Assembly (NCBI RefSeq): GCF_000146185.1
Contig: NC_012780.1
Span: 1 to 64,000 of the forward strand
Length of the DNA: 64,000 nt
Direction of reading: 5' to 3'
DNA from: [Eubacterium] eligens ATCC 27750
GTDB lineage: Bacteria; Bacillota; Clostridia; Lachnospirales; Lachnospiraceae
Below the pieces are notes generated by a model. That model saw only the letters and a list, made by a program, of their open reading frames with translations, did not search any database and was not told the origin of the DNA. How positions within the stretch are numbered: the first letter of the stretch is position 1; the number at the start of each line of letters is the position of its first letter. The translations under genes were made by a program, and so were the position numbers. Below, one piece after another: positions 7,799 to 15,842 of this stretch.

Positions 7799-8758
7799 TT
7801 AAACAATTCCACCGTGCTTATATTGCTGTTCCCGAAGCTTATCCAACGATTTTGCTCCATCCGGGCTATACAAATCCAATAATTCCAAAAAATTACCAGA
7901 CTCCTTACACCCATGCAATATCATACGCATACTATCCGCATCTTTACCGAATAACATACCCAACAGACTCATATCATACTGATTTTGACTATCACTTAAT
8001 ACTCCCTGCTGATGTAAATCCTCCATAAAACCATAAGAACGAACCTCGGTACCTATTCGCATCGCCACATTATATAAATCCGGATCAACAGTATGAAGAT
8101 GATTTAGGTAGCGTGTCTCAATATTTCTATTGGGCGTGCCGCTCATCATCCAATTTGCTATATCTTCCAAAGATGCACCTATGGCAGCATCATCAATCAA
8201 ATGCATCTGCCATCTTCCGCTTTCAGTCTTTGTAAAGGTATATTTTCCATCTTCCGAATACAATGTATTTGACCATGAGTTTTTTGGAGCCGCCTGGTCT
8301 CTGACAAGCACTTCAAATGCATCCATTGCAACTCTGTCTGGGATACACTTTTTCTCATCTGTTGGTAATTCCATTTTCCCCAATGCTACTGCAGTTTGCA
8401 CTAGTTCATAATCCGATATGTTTTCTCCATGATAAAAATAAGAATTTTGTTCTTTCAATTTATCAAATGATGCCGGTAGTTTTACTTCTGCCAACTGTTC
8501 TTTGGAAACCTCAGTCCAATCTTCTTTTTTCTTACTACCTGCGGTCTGCATCTGCACTCTCGGACCGTTTGTAATCTTTGTACCATATTTTGCGTTTACC
8601 ATATGTTCTGTTATTGTCACATGTGCAAACTGAAATAAACTCCTTTGGTTTCTTGTATTTCCGTAACCTTCAACTTTCACAGCATATGGAAATGATGACT
8701 TCGTATTCAAAACAGAGTAAGTACCTGTATAAAATGTATTTGCCGCTTGTATTCTCAT
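7799..8758 (-). CDS. uncharacterised protein with sigma-28 promoter (319 aa)
   Basis: 319-aa soluble protein opening MRIQAANTFYTG, echoing the M-[KRQ]-I openings of the 0.6-3.2 kb cluster. GGAGG sits 7 nt before the ATG at 8758; the ten upstream codons are rejected. No signal peptide or membrane helix. The middle contains an acidic, aromatic-rich part (SGRWQMHLIDDAAIGASLEDIANWM) and the end has KDADSMRMILHGCKESGNFLELLDL. I do not recognise a characterised domain. A sigma-28 type promoter just upstream places it in the motility regulon, so a flagellum-linked or surface role is possible, by inference only. Confidence 0.7.
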   Translation of the reverse strand: MRIQAANTFYTGTYSVLNTKSSFPYAVKVEGYGNTRNQRSLFQFAHVTITEHMVNAKYGTKITNGPRVQMQTAGSKKKEDWTEVSKEQLAEVKLPASFDKLKEQNSYFYHGENISDYELVQTAVALGKMELPTDEKKCIPDRVAMDAFEVLVRDQAAPKNSWSNTLYSEDGKYTFTKTESGRWQMHLIDDAAIGASLEDIANWMMSGTPNRNIETRYLNHLHTVDPDLYNVAMRIGTEVRSYGFMEDLHQQGVLSDSQNQYDMSLLGMLFGKDADSMRMILHGCKESGNFLELLDLYSPDGAKSLDKLREQQYKHGGIV

Positions 8759-8804
8759 AATATAACCTCCAATCCAAACAGACGCCATCCTTAGCTCATA
8801 ATAT

Positions 8805-8831
8805 TTATCGACATTTATTCATTTTTCTTTA
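8805..8831 (-). promoter_or_regulatory. sigma-28 (FliA/SigD) type promoter
   Basis: Minus strand reads TAAA (8828-8831), exactly 15 nt, then GTCGATAA (8805-8812). The Firmicute sigma-28 consensus is TAAA-N15-GCCGATAA, so only one base differs. The start codon of the 319-aa protein is 47 nt downstream. Confidence 0.7.
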
Positions 8832-8874
8832 CAGAATGGAACGAAACCTGGAATTTTACAGTCTATTAGACTTT

Positions 8875-9390
8875 TTATTTACAGTTGTATTTTCGTTTCA
8901 TTTCTCGTCTCGCCTTAATCTTTCCTAAAAGCCCAGAAAGATACATTGCAAGGACTATTAACATACCACAATCTAACCCAAGACCTGCACCTGCTACTCT
9001 TTCATAGACACTTCCAGGTGTATCTAGTCCTGTAAATTCAATAATCACGAACGCAATCATTCCTATTATTGCAATAACCGTAAGTACAAATAACCTTCCT
9101 TTAATTTTTTGATTAATTGTCTCTGTATAATCAGATAATTTCAATACTGTTTCTTTTACTTCTTCATTCATATTCTCGCTTTTCCTTTCTCCATCAATGA
9201 TTTCAGGTATACTAACATCATAAAAATCAGCCAATTGAGCCAACAAACTAATATCAGGCATATTAGAACCTGTTTCCCATCTAGAAACCGTTCGGCCTGA
9301 AACTTTTATCTTTTCGGCAAGCTGTTCCTGTGTAATATCCTTTTCTTTCCTAAGTTCTTTTAAGAAACTTCCAATCTTTTTCTGATCCAT
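8875..9390 (-). CDS. XRE-family regulator with C-terminal membrane segments
   Basis: 171-aa protein: N-terminal lambda-repressor-type HTH (residues about 6-60; LKELRKEKDITQEQLAEKI, VSGRTVSRWETG) followed by a short helix and two hydrophobic segments (about 100-120 LFVLTVIAIIGMIAFVIIEF and 138-158 LDCGMLIVLAMYLSGLLG). GGAGG seven nt before the ATG at 9390 sets the start. This HTH-plus-membrane architecture is common in clostridia for stress or bacteriocin-responsive regulators. Target unknown; no divergent gene adjoins. Confidence 0.82.
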   Translation of the reverse strand: MDQKKIGSFLKELRKEKDITQEQLAEKIKVSGRTVSRWETGSNMPDISLLAQLADFYDVSIPEIIDGERKSENMNEEVKETVLKLSDYTETINQKIKGRLFVLTVIAIIGMIAFVIIEFTGLDTPGSVYERVAGAGLGLDCGMLIVLAMYLSGLLGKIKARREMKRKYNCK

Positions 9391-9530
9391 ACTGTTTCCT
9401 CCTTTCATTGACAGAGTAATATTATTCTACTAAACATAACACGACAAAAAGCGAGAAAATGCCGTATTTACGCTATTGGACAAATCTGTCTAGTATTACT
9501 TATATTGGCTTTAGCCCCAAAAACTTGAAA

Positions 9531-9974
9531 TTATATATGTCTTTGCAAATATACCATATCTATTAGCTGTACACCGCCCTCATAAATTGGGTGGTCATAA
9601 TTGTCAGTAAAGAAATTGGGAATCTTGTGAAAACGAACAAATCCACATTTTTCATAAAATGGTATTGTCAGTGGGCTGTCACCTGTTCCAACCTGCAAAA
9701 TAGAATATTCATCTGCATATTGGCTGGCAATAAAGTCAATTAATGTTTTCCCATATCCCATTCCTTGATTTTCTGGATTGACTGCAATATTCTTGATTTC
9801 AAGTATTCCGTTACCTTCATCAGTAACAACACATTCAGCTTTTACATTATCGTCTTCAAGCACATACATAGTACCTTTTTCAATATAACGGTCAATCATA
9901 TTCTCTTGTTCATCAGCTAATAATAATAATGATATAAATTGTTTTTTATTTTCGTTTACTTCTCGAATTATCAT
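9531..9974 (-). CDS. GNAT family N-acetyltransferase
   Basis: 147-aa acetyltransferase. The core GNAT motif A is IKNIAVNPENQGMGYGKTLIDF (QGMGYG is the pyrophosphate loop for acetyl-CoA), followed by GDSPLTIPFYEKCGFVRFHKIPNFF, the motif-B region. The C-terminal QLIDMVYLQRHI is complete. Substrate unknown. It lies 36 nt downstream of the NimA-like gene on the same strand, so the two may be co-transcribed. Confidence 0.85.
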   Translation of the reverse strand: MIIREVNENKKQFISLLLLADEQENMIDRYIEKGTMYVLEDDNVKAECVVTDEGNGILEIKNIAVNPENQGMGYGKTLIDFIASQYADEYSILQVGTGDSPLTIPFYEKCGFVRFHKIPNFFTDNYDHPIYEGGVQLIDMVYLQRHI

Positions 9975-10010
9975 ATCGTTTACTCTCTCAAACAGGAAGT
10001 TGCCTGAATA

Positions 10011-10487
10011 TTATTTTTCGTTGACGAGTTTGCCTGTCATGTGTTCTATTTTTATGGCAAACAACTGTGTCCGTGATGCAGAACGTTCCATTTCTTCCTC
10101 AATCTCATCTGTAGTTGGATAATATTTTGCTGCTAGCTTTCTCAGTCGATCCTCAAAGATATTATTTTCTGTTACCGGCTTCACCTTTCCAAACACAACA
10201 ACGCTTGTCGGATTCCATTCCCAATGACCTTCTTTTTTGAATCCCTGATTCCAAACAGTCAAGCAAACCTTATCGCATCTGTTCACTGCATCAGCCTTAT
10301 GTCCTTCTTTTGCTCCATGAAAATAAATGATGTTGTCTGCCTCGTCATAATAGAAATTAATTGGTATTGTATATGGGTATCCTTCATCACCGATTACCGA
10401 AAACGCTGCCCTCTTCTCCTCCTTCAACACCTTTTTACATTCTTCTGTTGTTATCTGCTGCTTAAATCTTCTCATTTCTCTGAACAT
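10011..10487 (-). CDS. pyridoxamine 5'-phosphate oxidase family protein, NimA-like
   Basis: 158-aa split-barrel FMN-binding protein. MRRFKQQITTEECKKVL opening, GYPYTIPINFYYDE, IYFHGAKEGHKADAV and DKVCLTVW are the recurring motifs of the 5-nitroimidazole-resistance (NimA-like) branch of pyridoxamine-phosphate-oxidase-fold proteins. Most chromosomal members in clostridia have no proven role; resistance to nitroimidazoles cannot be inferred from fold alone. GGAGAGATTGAC precedes the ATG. Followed on the same strand by a GNAT gene. Confidence 0.85.
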   Translation of the reverse strand: MFREMRRFKQQITTEECKKVLKEEKRAAFSVIGDEGYPYTIPINFYYDEADNIIYFHGAKEGHKADAVNRCDKVCLTVWNQGFKKEGHWEWNPTSVVVFGKVKPVTENNIFEDRLRKLAAKYYPTTDEIEEEMERSASRTQLFAIKIEHMTGKLVNEK

Positions 10488-10520
10488 GTCAATCTCTCCT
10501 TACTTTATTATATTTTGCTA

Positions 10521-10566
10521 GGCGTTTGCGAAACGCCAAAAGCCGCATAAATACGGCATTTTTTTG
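10521..10566 (+). terminator. double hairpin with T-run
   Basis: GGCGTTT-GCG-AAACGCC (10521-10537) is a perfect 7-bp hairpin, followed by GCCG...CGGC (10542-10557) and seven T. Reads as a terminator on the plus strand; could also be part of the end structure of the adjoining transposon fragment. Confidence 0.5.
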
Positions 10567-10692
10567 TTGTTAAAATAAAATATCTCCTCAAGGTTTATGG
10601 TAAAATAGAGTTGCGAAAAACTATAAACCAATCCACCAAAAGGAGATATACCTATATGATAACACATAAGCAGCTCACTTTGGCAGAAGTCT
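10567..10692 (+). mobile_element. left-end fragment of an insertion sequence
   Basis: On the plus strand AAAGGAGATATACCTAT precedes ATG at 10656, which opens MITHKQLTLAE, an N-terminus I associate with Lachnospiraceae transposases. After about 12 codons the frame runs into the antisense of a GNAT gene and stops. So only the upstream end and first codons of the element survive, cut at about 10690. The family assignment is from memory and tentative. Confidence 0.45.
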
Positions 10693-11024
10693 GCTTATCA
10701 AATTCTTCTGCGTCCTGCTCATCTACAAGATAGCCTTCCGGTGTTGCATACTCTCCAGTAATCTCATCAAGATAACAAGGTACAAGCTCTTTACACAGAA
10801 AGAATGATGCATCTTCTCCCCCTGGCAATCCATGATAACGGATACCATACTCGCTTGCCTGCCTGAATCCACTCTTCCCATAAAAATCAATATTTCCTTC
10901 AAAGCATAATGCACCACAGCCTAGCTCTGCTGCCTTCTCCAATGAATAATCAAGCAGGATTTTTCCATATCCTTTCCGTTTATATTCGTTTTTCTTCTAA
11001 ACGGATTACTATATTATTTTTCAT
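10693..11024 (-). pseudogene. GNAT acetyltransferase with internal deletion, cut at its 3' end
   Basis: AAGGAG precedes an ATG at 11024 that opens MKNNIVIRLEEK, a GNAT start. The next conserved piece, read in another frame from about 10995, is KRKGYGKILLDYSLEKAAEL (acetyl-CoA loop) followed by CFEGNIDFYGKSGF and the C-terminal KELVPCYLDEITGEYATPEGY. About 90 codons between the start and the CoA loop are missing. At the 3' end the sequence passes from EEFDKQ into the transposase fragment. Confidence 0.7.
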
Positions 11025-11256
11025 AATCTGATTCTCCTTCACTTCAACTCTTGAACCAAGCTTTTTATAGCTGATACAAATCCATCTTTTACCTTGTCGC
11101 TTTCTACTCTCCAAAGTCATAGTGAGCAGTTGGTTTATTACCAAAGATACATCCTCTTACTGCCAGCACAAAGTTTCGATTAGCAAGCACTTGATGCGTT
11201 TCCTCTATGTATGCATATTGTCAAGTGTATGTGTCATATTTTATATTCAAAATAAA
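11025..11256. other. intergenic stretch
   Basis: Upstream of the GNAT pseudogene and downstream of the hemerythrin terminator. Weak coding-like fragments only; nothing I can name. Confidence 0.3.
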
Positions 11257-11290
11257 AAAGGCTGCTACTCTCTAAAAAATAACAGCCTTT
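11257..11290 (-). terminator. terminator of the hemerythrin gene
   Basis: Minus strand: AAAGGCTG, 18-nt loop, CAGCCTTT, then T-rich tail. Lies 10 nt past the hemerythrin stop. Confidence 0.6.
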
Positions 11291-11299
11291 CTTACTATA

Positions 11300-11698
11300 T
11301 CAGCCTTTTGGAATTTGACCATCGACATACAGAATGTGATTAACTAACCACTCTGTGAGATATTTTAAAATCCCCATAATCTGTTCATCTTGATCTTCTA
11401 CCTCATCATTGTGATGTTCCATAAATTCATCAAGTTTATGTATAAATTCCTGATGTTGAACTTTCTGTGTAAATATCTTCTTATAATTAATAGATTCCAT
11501 ATACTGCTCTTCATCACTAAAGTGTTTTACTGTATAATTTCGGAGATTTTCTAATATTATATTAATCCTATCATATTTATCCGGTGTAAACTCATCATGA
11601 AGCAGTTCATATGCCTCATCTGCATATTTAAATAACTGCTTGTGTTCTTCGTCTATCATATCTATACCGATATAATATTCTGGTTTCATTTCATACAT
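11300..11698 (-). CDS. bacteriohemerythrin
   Basis: 132-aa O2-binding di-iron protein. The ligand pattern is visible: IDEEHKQLF (first His), RNYTVKHFSDEEQYM (His and Glu), QHQEFIHKLDEF (His, His) and VNHILYVDGQIPKG (His and Asp), spaced as in a four-helix bundle. Length is that of single-domain hemerythrins, which in anaerobes bind, store or sense oxygen. A gene for a tandem HD-GYP protein, rubredoxin and a superoxide-reductase fragment lie upstream, consistent with an oxygen-defence neighbourhood. Confidence 0.93.
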   Translation of the reverse strand: MYEMKPEYYIGIDMIDEEHKQLFKYADEAYELLHDEFTPDKYDRINIILENLRNYTVKHFSDEEQYMESINYKKIFTQKVQHQEFIHKLDEFMEHHNDEVEDQDEQIMGILKYLTEWLVNHILYVDGQIPKG

Positions 11699-11811
11699 AA
11701 ATCAATCCTACTTTCAGTTTATTTGTTTTATGAACCTGTTACCTGTTCAATACTATTCATAATAGGCAAATGCATTTCTCATGAATTTCCTATATTTTCT
11801 CGTTTTTAATG

Positions 11812-13050
11812 TTAGATTCCACCAAAACATTCCCTAATTTTCTTGGAAATATCAGAATCAACAAAACCTTTCTGCGCCATGTCATCGAGCATCTCACACG
11901 TTTTTTCGTGCGATAAACCTTTCTTATATGGTCTGTCCTCGGTTAATGCCTGATAAATATCAATACATGCCATAATACGTTCCGGTTCATTTAATTCATC
12001 CGCAGTTTTCCCAAAAGGATAGCCTTTTCCATTTAATTTTTCATGATGGAAAGCTGCCCAGTCTCGTATTTCTTCAAAATCATTAACCTCTGATAATATA
12101 AGGTATGTATAGCCAGCATGATTCTTCATTTTTGAAAATTCATCATCCGTAAGCTTATCCGGTTTTTCCAAAATTTCATTGCCTACTGCCATCTTCCCAA
12201 TATCATGCAGTGCACCAGCCAGATACATTTTTTGCACATTAATAGAATCATATCCGATATATTGAGCAAAAAAAGCTGCTTTTTCAGCCACTCCTATAGA
12301 ATGTCTGCTTGTAAAAGAAGATTTATAATCTACAATCATTGCAAAAAAATCTGCGACATTTTTACACGTTTTCCAATCAAAAACCTGTTTTTGTCTTGGG
12401 ATAATCTCCCATAGCTTCGTTTCAAAAGAACCATCACTTAAACACATAAAAGATTCGGAATGTGTGAATGCATGAAGAAAAGCATTCACACATTCTGAAT
12501 CAAATAATCCGTCCCTATTTTTTAAAAGGTACTGACATATAAAATTCCAACTGTTATTTCCTATAATATCAATGGTATCTGCAAGATGAATAATCCTTGC
12601 AAACAATGGAATTTCATTCCACTTTTTTTGAAAAGGACCAGTTCCATCGGCATGTTCATGATGATACAAAATCACATTTGACACATCTGTTTTAAATGGA
12701 ATTTTAGTAATATTTTTTTCACCATAAATACAATGAAGATTTGTTTTTTTCTCGGATAAATCTTTTTTACAATTAATGACGGAATCCTTTTTCAGTTCTT
12801 CCGAAATATATTGTGTCAAAGCATTATCATGCAGTAAAGCACACATGGCTAAATCTTGTAATTCATCACCTTCAATTTTCCAATATTCAGCCATGCATAT
12901 ACTTATATAAGCCACTCTTTTTCCATGTTTGTTTTTGATATTTACCAACTCTGCTTCTATACAGTCCAAAGCATAAGAACAGGCTCCTGCAAGTCCGATG
13001 ATATCTATACTTAGTTCTTCTTTCATTGTTATAATCCTATCATAATACAT
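11812..13050 (-). CDS. tandem HD-GYP phosphodiesterase-like protein
   Basis: 412 aa with two HD domains. The C-terminal one (residues about 215-405) has HDIGKMAVGNEIL, NHAGYTYLIL, HHEKLNGKGYPFG and DIYQALTEDRPYKKG, that is, the complete HD-GYP motif set for a cyclic-di-nucleotide phosphodiesterase. The N-terminal one (about 15-180) keeps HHEHADGTGP but has HDNALTQ instead of HDIGK, so it is probably degenerate. The ATG at 13050 follows the rubredoxin TAA without a gap; an alternative ATG at 13026 has TAGGAT upstream. Likely cytoplasmic; substrate (c-di-GMP or another cyclic dinucleotide) not proven. Confidence 0.85.
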   Translation of the reverse strand: MYYDRIITMKEELSIDIIGLAGACSYALDCIEAELVNIKNKHGKRVAYISICMAEYWKIEGDELQDLAMCALLHDNALTQYISEELKKDSVINCKKDLSEKKTNLHCIYGEKNITKIPFKTDVSNVILYHHEHADGTGPFQKKWNEIPLFARIIHLADTIDIIGNNSWNFICQYLLKNRDGLFDSECVNAFLHAFTHSESFMCLSDGSFETKLWEIIPRQKQVFDWKTCKNVADFFAMIVDYKSSFTSRHSIGVAEKAAFFAQYIGYDSINVQKMYLAGALHDIGKMAVGNEILEKPDKLTDDEFSKMKNHAGYTYLILSEVNDFEEIRDWAAFHHEKLNGKGYPFGKTADELNEPERIMACIDIYQALTEDRPYKKGLSHEKTCEMLDDMAQKGFVDSDISKKIRECFGGI

Positions 13051-13206
13051 TTATGCTTCTGAGAACTGGTCTTTTCCAACAGAGCATAACGGACATTCAA
13101 AATCTTCTGGAATATCCTCCCACTTTGTACCAGGTGCAATACCACCTTCTGGATAGCCCTTCTCCTCATCGTATTCCCATCCGCAAACATCACATACGTA
13201 TTTCAT
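13051..13206 (-). CDS. rubredoxin
   Basis: 51-aa electron carrier, too short for most gene finders' cutoffs. [13 protein letters not shown] has the first CxxCG knuckle, and [13 protein letters not shown] the second [20 protein letters not shown] is the family core. AGGAGGAACAACGA precedes the ATG. One Fe bound by four Cys. In anaerobes rubredoxin feeds electrons to superoxide reductase and rubrerythrin, and a superoxide-reductase fragment lies 90 nt upstream. Downstream HD-GYP gene starts directly after its stop. Confidence 0.95.
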   Translation of the reverse strand: MKYVCDVCGWEYDEEKGYPEGGIAPGTKWEDIPEDFECPLCSVGKDQFSEA

Positions 13207-13296
13207 TCGTTGTTCCTCCTTGTAAATATATTAATACACAGCCTATATTACTGTTATATTTGTGTTGTTCTGTAATCTTAATATGTATAAATGCTT

Positions 13297-13530
13297 TTAG
13301 CATTTCCATAATCCATGCAGGTTACAATATGCATATACTTCTTCTACCTGTTCACCATCGCAAAGACAAAAATCTGCTACCGGCTCCTGCCCTGGATTTA
13401 ACTGTTTTCTGTATATTCCCTGGTTTGTATTTAATGTAATCCACTCAATGAAATGCTCTTCAAGCATTGGATGTTTTGTCTCTCCAACCACGACATGAAC
13501 ATGACTGCCTTCCACTGTATATACTTCCAT
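13297..13530 (-). CDS. N-terminally truncated superoxide reductase (desulfoferrodoxin)
   Basis: 77 aa covering only the iron-binding barrel of superoxide reductase: KHPMLEEHFIEWI gives two His ligands and YCNLHGLW gives the Cys and His of the catalytic site. Family proteins are about 115-125 aa and have an upstream EKHVP motif whose His is the remaining equatorial ligand; here the frame begins just after where that motif should be, and an in-frame TAA lies a few codons upstream. No Shine-Dalgarno is visible; the ATG is 10 nt past the ldh stop. Probably non-functional or a reduced variant translated by coupling to ldh. Confidence 0.75.
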   Translation of the reverse strand: MEVYTVEGSHVHVVVGETKHPMLEEHFIEWITLNTNQGIYRKQLNPGQEPVADFCLCDGEQVEEVYAYCNLHGLWKC

Positions 13531-13539
13531 GTGTAAAAT

Positions 13540-14490
13540 TTATAATTCAATTGTCTCTATAATCTTTTTCAAAGAATCTGCGGATTCTTTAAGCTTTAGC
13601 GCTTCCTCACCACTTAAATTAATAGGTATATCAGACTCAATACCATCTGCACCTACAATAGCTGGCATACTTAACGATACTCCGTCAATATCATATACTC
13701 CATGAATCATGTGTGATACAGGAAGTATTGATTTTTCATCTCTCATAATCACTTCGCAAATTCTTTTTACAGACATTGCAATTCCATAATATGTAGCGTG
13801 CTTTTTGTTTATAATCTCATAAGCACTGTTCTTGACTGCTGTAGCTATTTCTGCCGTGTTTTCCTTGTGCTTGTAATGTCCTCGCATTTCACACATTTCA
13901 CTTAATGGAACACCAGATACATTGGCTGATGACCATACTACTACTTCGCTGTCTCCATGCTCACCTACTATAAATGCATGAACACTCCTGCTGTCCACAG
14001 ATAAATGCTCACCAAGCTTATATCTTAATCTTGCACTATCTAACACAGTACCCGATCCAATAACCCTGTTTTCTGGAAGTCCTGATAACTTTATGGCTAC
14101 CTGAGTCAGGATATCTACCGGATTCGCAACTACAAGCATGATACCTGCAAAATTTCTCTTTGCTATTTCAGGAATAATTGACTTAAATATTGCTACATTT
14201 TTATTTACGAGATCAAGCCTTGTCTCTCCCGGCTTCTGTCCCGCTCCGGCAGATATGACAACAATTGCAGCATCAGCCACATCATCATAATCTCCGGCAT
14301 ATATTTTCATCGGACTCGCAAATGGAATACCATGACTGATATCCATCGCTTCTCCTTCTGCCTTGTTCTTATCTGCATCGATAAGGACAATCTCTGTAAA
14401 CAAGCCACTCTGCATCAGAGCAAATACCGATGCAGAACCAACAAAGCCACAGCCTATCATTACTGCTTTTTTTGAATTAATAACTTTCAT
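13540..14490 (-). CDS. ldh: L-lactate dehydrogenase
   Basis: 316-aa NAD-dependent L-lactate dehydrogenase, reducing pyruvate to lactate. Rossmann loop GCGFVGSAS near residue 14, the Asp that picks NAD in LIDADKNKAEGEAMD, the ANPVDILT strand, and the catalytic HAFIVGEHGDSEVVVWSS (active-site His). LDSARLRYKLGE contains the substrate-binding Arg. Full length for the family. It lies between perR and the truncated superoxide-reductase gene, all co-oriented. Confidence 0.95.
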   Translation of the reverse strand: MKVINSKKAVMIGCGFVGSASVFALMQSGLFTEIVLIDADKNKAEGEAMDISHGIPFASPMKIYAGDYDDVADAAIVVISAGAGQKPGETRLDLVNKNVAIFKSIIPEIAKRNFAGIMLVVANPVDILTQVAIKLSGLPENRVIGSGTVLDSARLRYKLGEHLSVDSRSVHAFIVGEHGDSEVVVWSSANVSGVPLSEMCEMRGHYKHKENTAEIATAVKNSAYEIINKKHATYYGIAMSVKRICEVIMRDEKSILPVSHMIHGVYDIDGVSLSMPAIVGADGIESDIPINLSGEEALKLKESADSLKKIIETIEL

Positions 14491-14556
14491 CTTCGTAATA
14501 ATCTCATCTCCTTAATCAATATAAACAGTCCATAACTCAACTTATACATTGCTTTC

Positions 14557-14964
14557 CTATCCATACTTTTCCTCCTTTATCTTCTCCCTGCATTTCGGGC
14601 AAATGCCTTTAAATGAAATATCATAATCCACAAATTCAATTCCATGAGTGTTATGAATTCTTTCCAGCAAATCCGGTATTTGATCCATATCCACATCAAA
14701 AACTTCACCGCACTTTATACATCTTACATGGTAATGATTTTTCAATGTAAAATCAAATCGGTTCGGTCCATCCGGAACTTCAACCTTTCTTAATGCACCT
14801 TCCTCTACCAATATATCAAGATTTCTATATACAGTTCCTTTTCCAATTGTTGGATATGCTTCTTTTATAAATTCATACACTTCATTTGCCGTAACGTGTC
14901 TTCTCATTTCGTATACAGTATTTCTTACAAGATCTTTTTGAATGGTATTTCTCCTACTTGTCAT
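14557..14964 (-). CDS. perR: Fur-family regulator, PerR type
   Basis: 135-aa Fur-superfamily repressor. Winged helix at residues about 1-75 (VTANEVYEFIKEAYPTIGKGTVYRNL), then metal-binding dimer domain: NRFDF and NHYHVRCIKCGEVFDVD hold regulatory ligands and the first CxxC, GICPKCREK the second CxxC of the structural zinc site. The NRFDF-Asp and short length favour PerR (peroxide sensing by Fe-catalysed His oxidation) over Fur or Zur. Genes for YaaA and Bcp, both peroxide-related, lie just upstream on the same strand, and inverted repeats in its promoter suggest autoregulation. Confidence 0.85.
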   Translation of the reverse strand: MTSRRNTIQKDLVRNTVYEMRRHVTANEVYEFIKEAYPTIGKGTVYRNLDILVEEGALRKVEVPDGPNRFDFTLKNHYHVRCIKCGEVFDVDMDQIPDLLERIHNTHGIEFVDYDISFKGICPKCREKIKEEKYG

Positions 14965-14973
14965 TAGTTCTCC

Positions 14974-14996
14974 TTATTAGGATTAGTTCTTAATAA
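14974..14996. promoter_or_regulatory. candidate PerR operator in the perR leader
   Basis: TTATTA (14974-14979) and TAATAA (14991-14996) form an inverted repeat just downstream of the perR -10 box, loosely like the TTATAAT-N-ATTATAA Per box. A binding here would block transcription. Confidence 0.4.
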
Positions 14997-14998
14997 AG

Positions 14999-15027
14999 AT
15001 TGTATATCACTATCATCCTGTTGTCAA
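14999..15027 (-). promoter_or_regulatory. perR promoter
   Basis: Minus strand: -35 TTGACA (15022-15027), 17-bp spacer, -10 TACAAT (14999-15004). The perR ATG is 35 nt beyond the -10. Confidence 0.75.
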
Positions 15028-15037
15028 TAAAAAATAG

Positions 15038-15055
15038 TAATAATTCTCATTATTA
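15038..15055. promoter_or_regulatory. Fur/PerR-type inverted repeat upstream of perR
   Basis: TAATAAT-TCTC-ATTATTA, a perfect 7-bp inverted repeat with a 4-nt centre, located 10 bp upstream of the perR -35 box. Shape and base content fit a Fur-superfamily box. Confidence 0.5.
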
Positions 15056-15056
15056 T

Positions 15057-15082
15057 AAAAGATGCCAAACTGAGCATCTTTT
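15057..15082 (-). terminator. terminator after yaaA
   Basis: AAAAGATGC, 8-nt loop, GCATCTTTT; the T-run works in both directions but it lies 10 nt past the yaaA stop. Confidence 0.7.
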
Positions 15083-15092
15083 ACCTGAATAA

Positions 15093-15842
15093 CTATTTCA
15101 TTTTACGTTCAAATACATATTCTGAATCTGAAGATAAATCAGACCTAAACAAATATCCGAGTCTGTCAAATTTCTGAATCTCCGCCGGATTTTCAATATT
15201 ATTTTCCGCTATGAATCTGACCATTTCACCACGAGCCATCTTGGCATAGGTACCTTTTGTTACCAATTTATCTCCGGATAACTCACAAAATACAATCGTA
15301 ATATATCTGTCCTGTGGTGTCAGATACTTTTCTATACATTTTGAGTATTCTTTTGATGCAAGATTAATGATAATCCTACTGTCATCGATTACTGAGCGGT
15401 ATAACAATTCTCCCCAGTACTCATACATATTTTTTGCATCTCCAATTCCAACCTTTGCCTGCATTTCAAGACGATAAGGAGTCACACCATCCATTGGTTT
15501 TAAAATGCCATAAAACGCAGACAAGATTCTTAAATGATTTTGCAAATACTCAAACTGCTGGATTTCAAACACAGATGGTGCCATATATTGAAATGCAATC
15601 CCTTCATATGCTAAAACAGCCGGAGTAAGCCTGTTATAAAGATTCATATTTTCCAATCTGTTAAAGTTCTGCTCTGCAATCTTGTCATTACATTTCCAGA
15701 TAGCTTTCAGTTCTTCTTTTGATTTGCTTTTCATCCAGTTTAATACTTCTGCTGTCTTATCAATATAGACAGGCAATTCAAGCGGTGCTAAGTTATCGGT
15801 ATCTACAATCATCTTTTTTGCAGGTGATAAAATAATCTTCAT
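15093..15842 (-). CDS. yaaA: peroxide stress protein YaaA
   Basis: 249-aa YaaA/DUF328 family protein. The N-terminus MKIILSPAKKM is diagnostic, followed by NRLTPAVLAYEGIAFQYM, LRILSAFYGILKPMDGVTPYRLEM (the conserved centre) and FCELSGDKLVTKGTYAKMARGEM. In other bacteria YaaA limits free iron and protects DNA from hydrogen peroxide. Its ATG overlaps the bcp stop (ATGA-type junction at 15842), so the two are translated from one message, next to perR. Confidence 0.93.
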   Translation of the reverse strand: MKIILSPAKKMIVDTDNLAPLELPVYIDKTAEVLNWMKSKSKEELKAIWKCNDKIAEQNFNRLENMNLYNRLTPAVLAYEGIAFQYMAPSVFEIQQFEYLQNHLRILSAFYGILKPMDGVTPYRLEMQAKVGIGDAKNMYEYWGELLYRSVIDDSRIIINLASKEYSKCIEKYLTPQDRYITIVFCELSGDKLVTKGTYAKMARGEMVRFIAENNIENPAEIQKFDRLGYLFRSDLSSDSEYVFERKMK

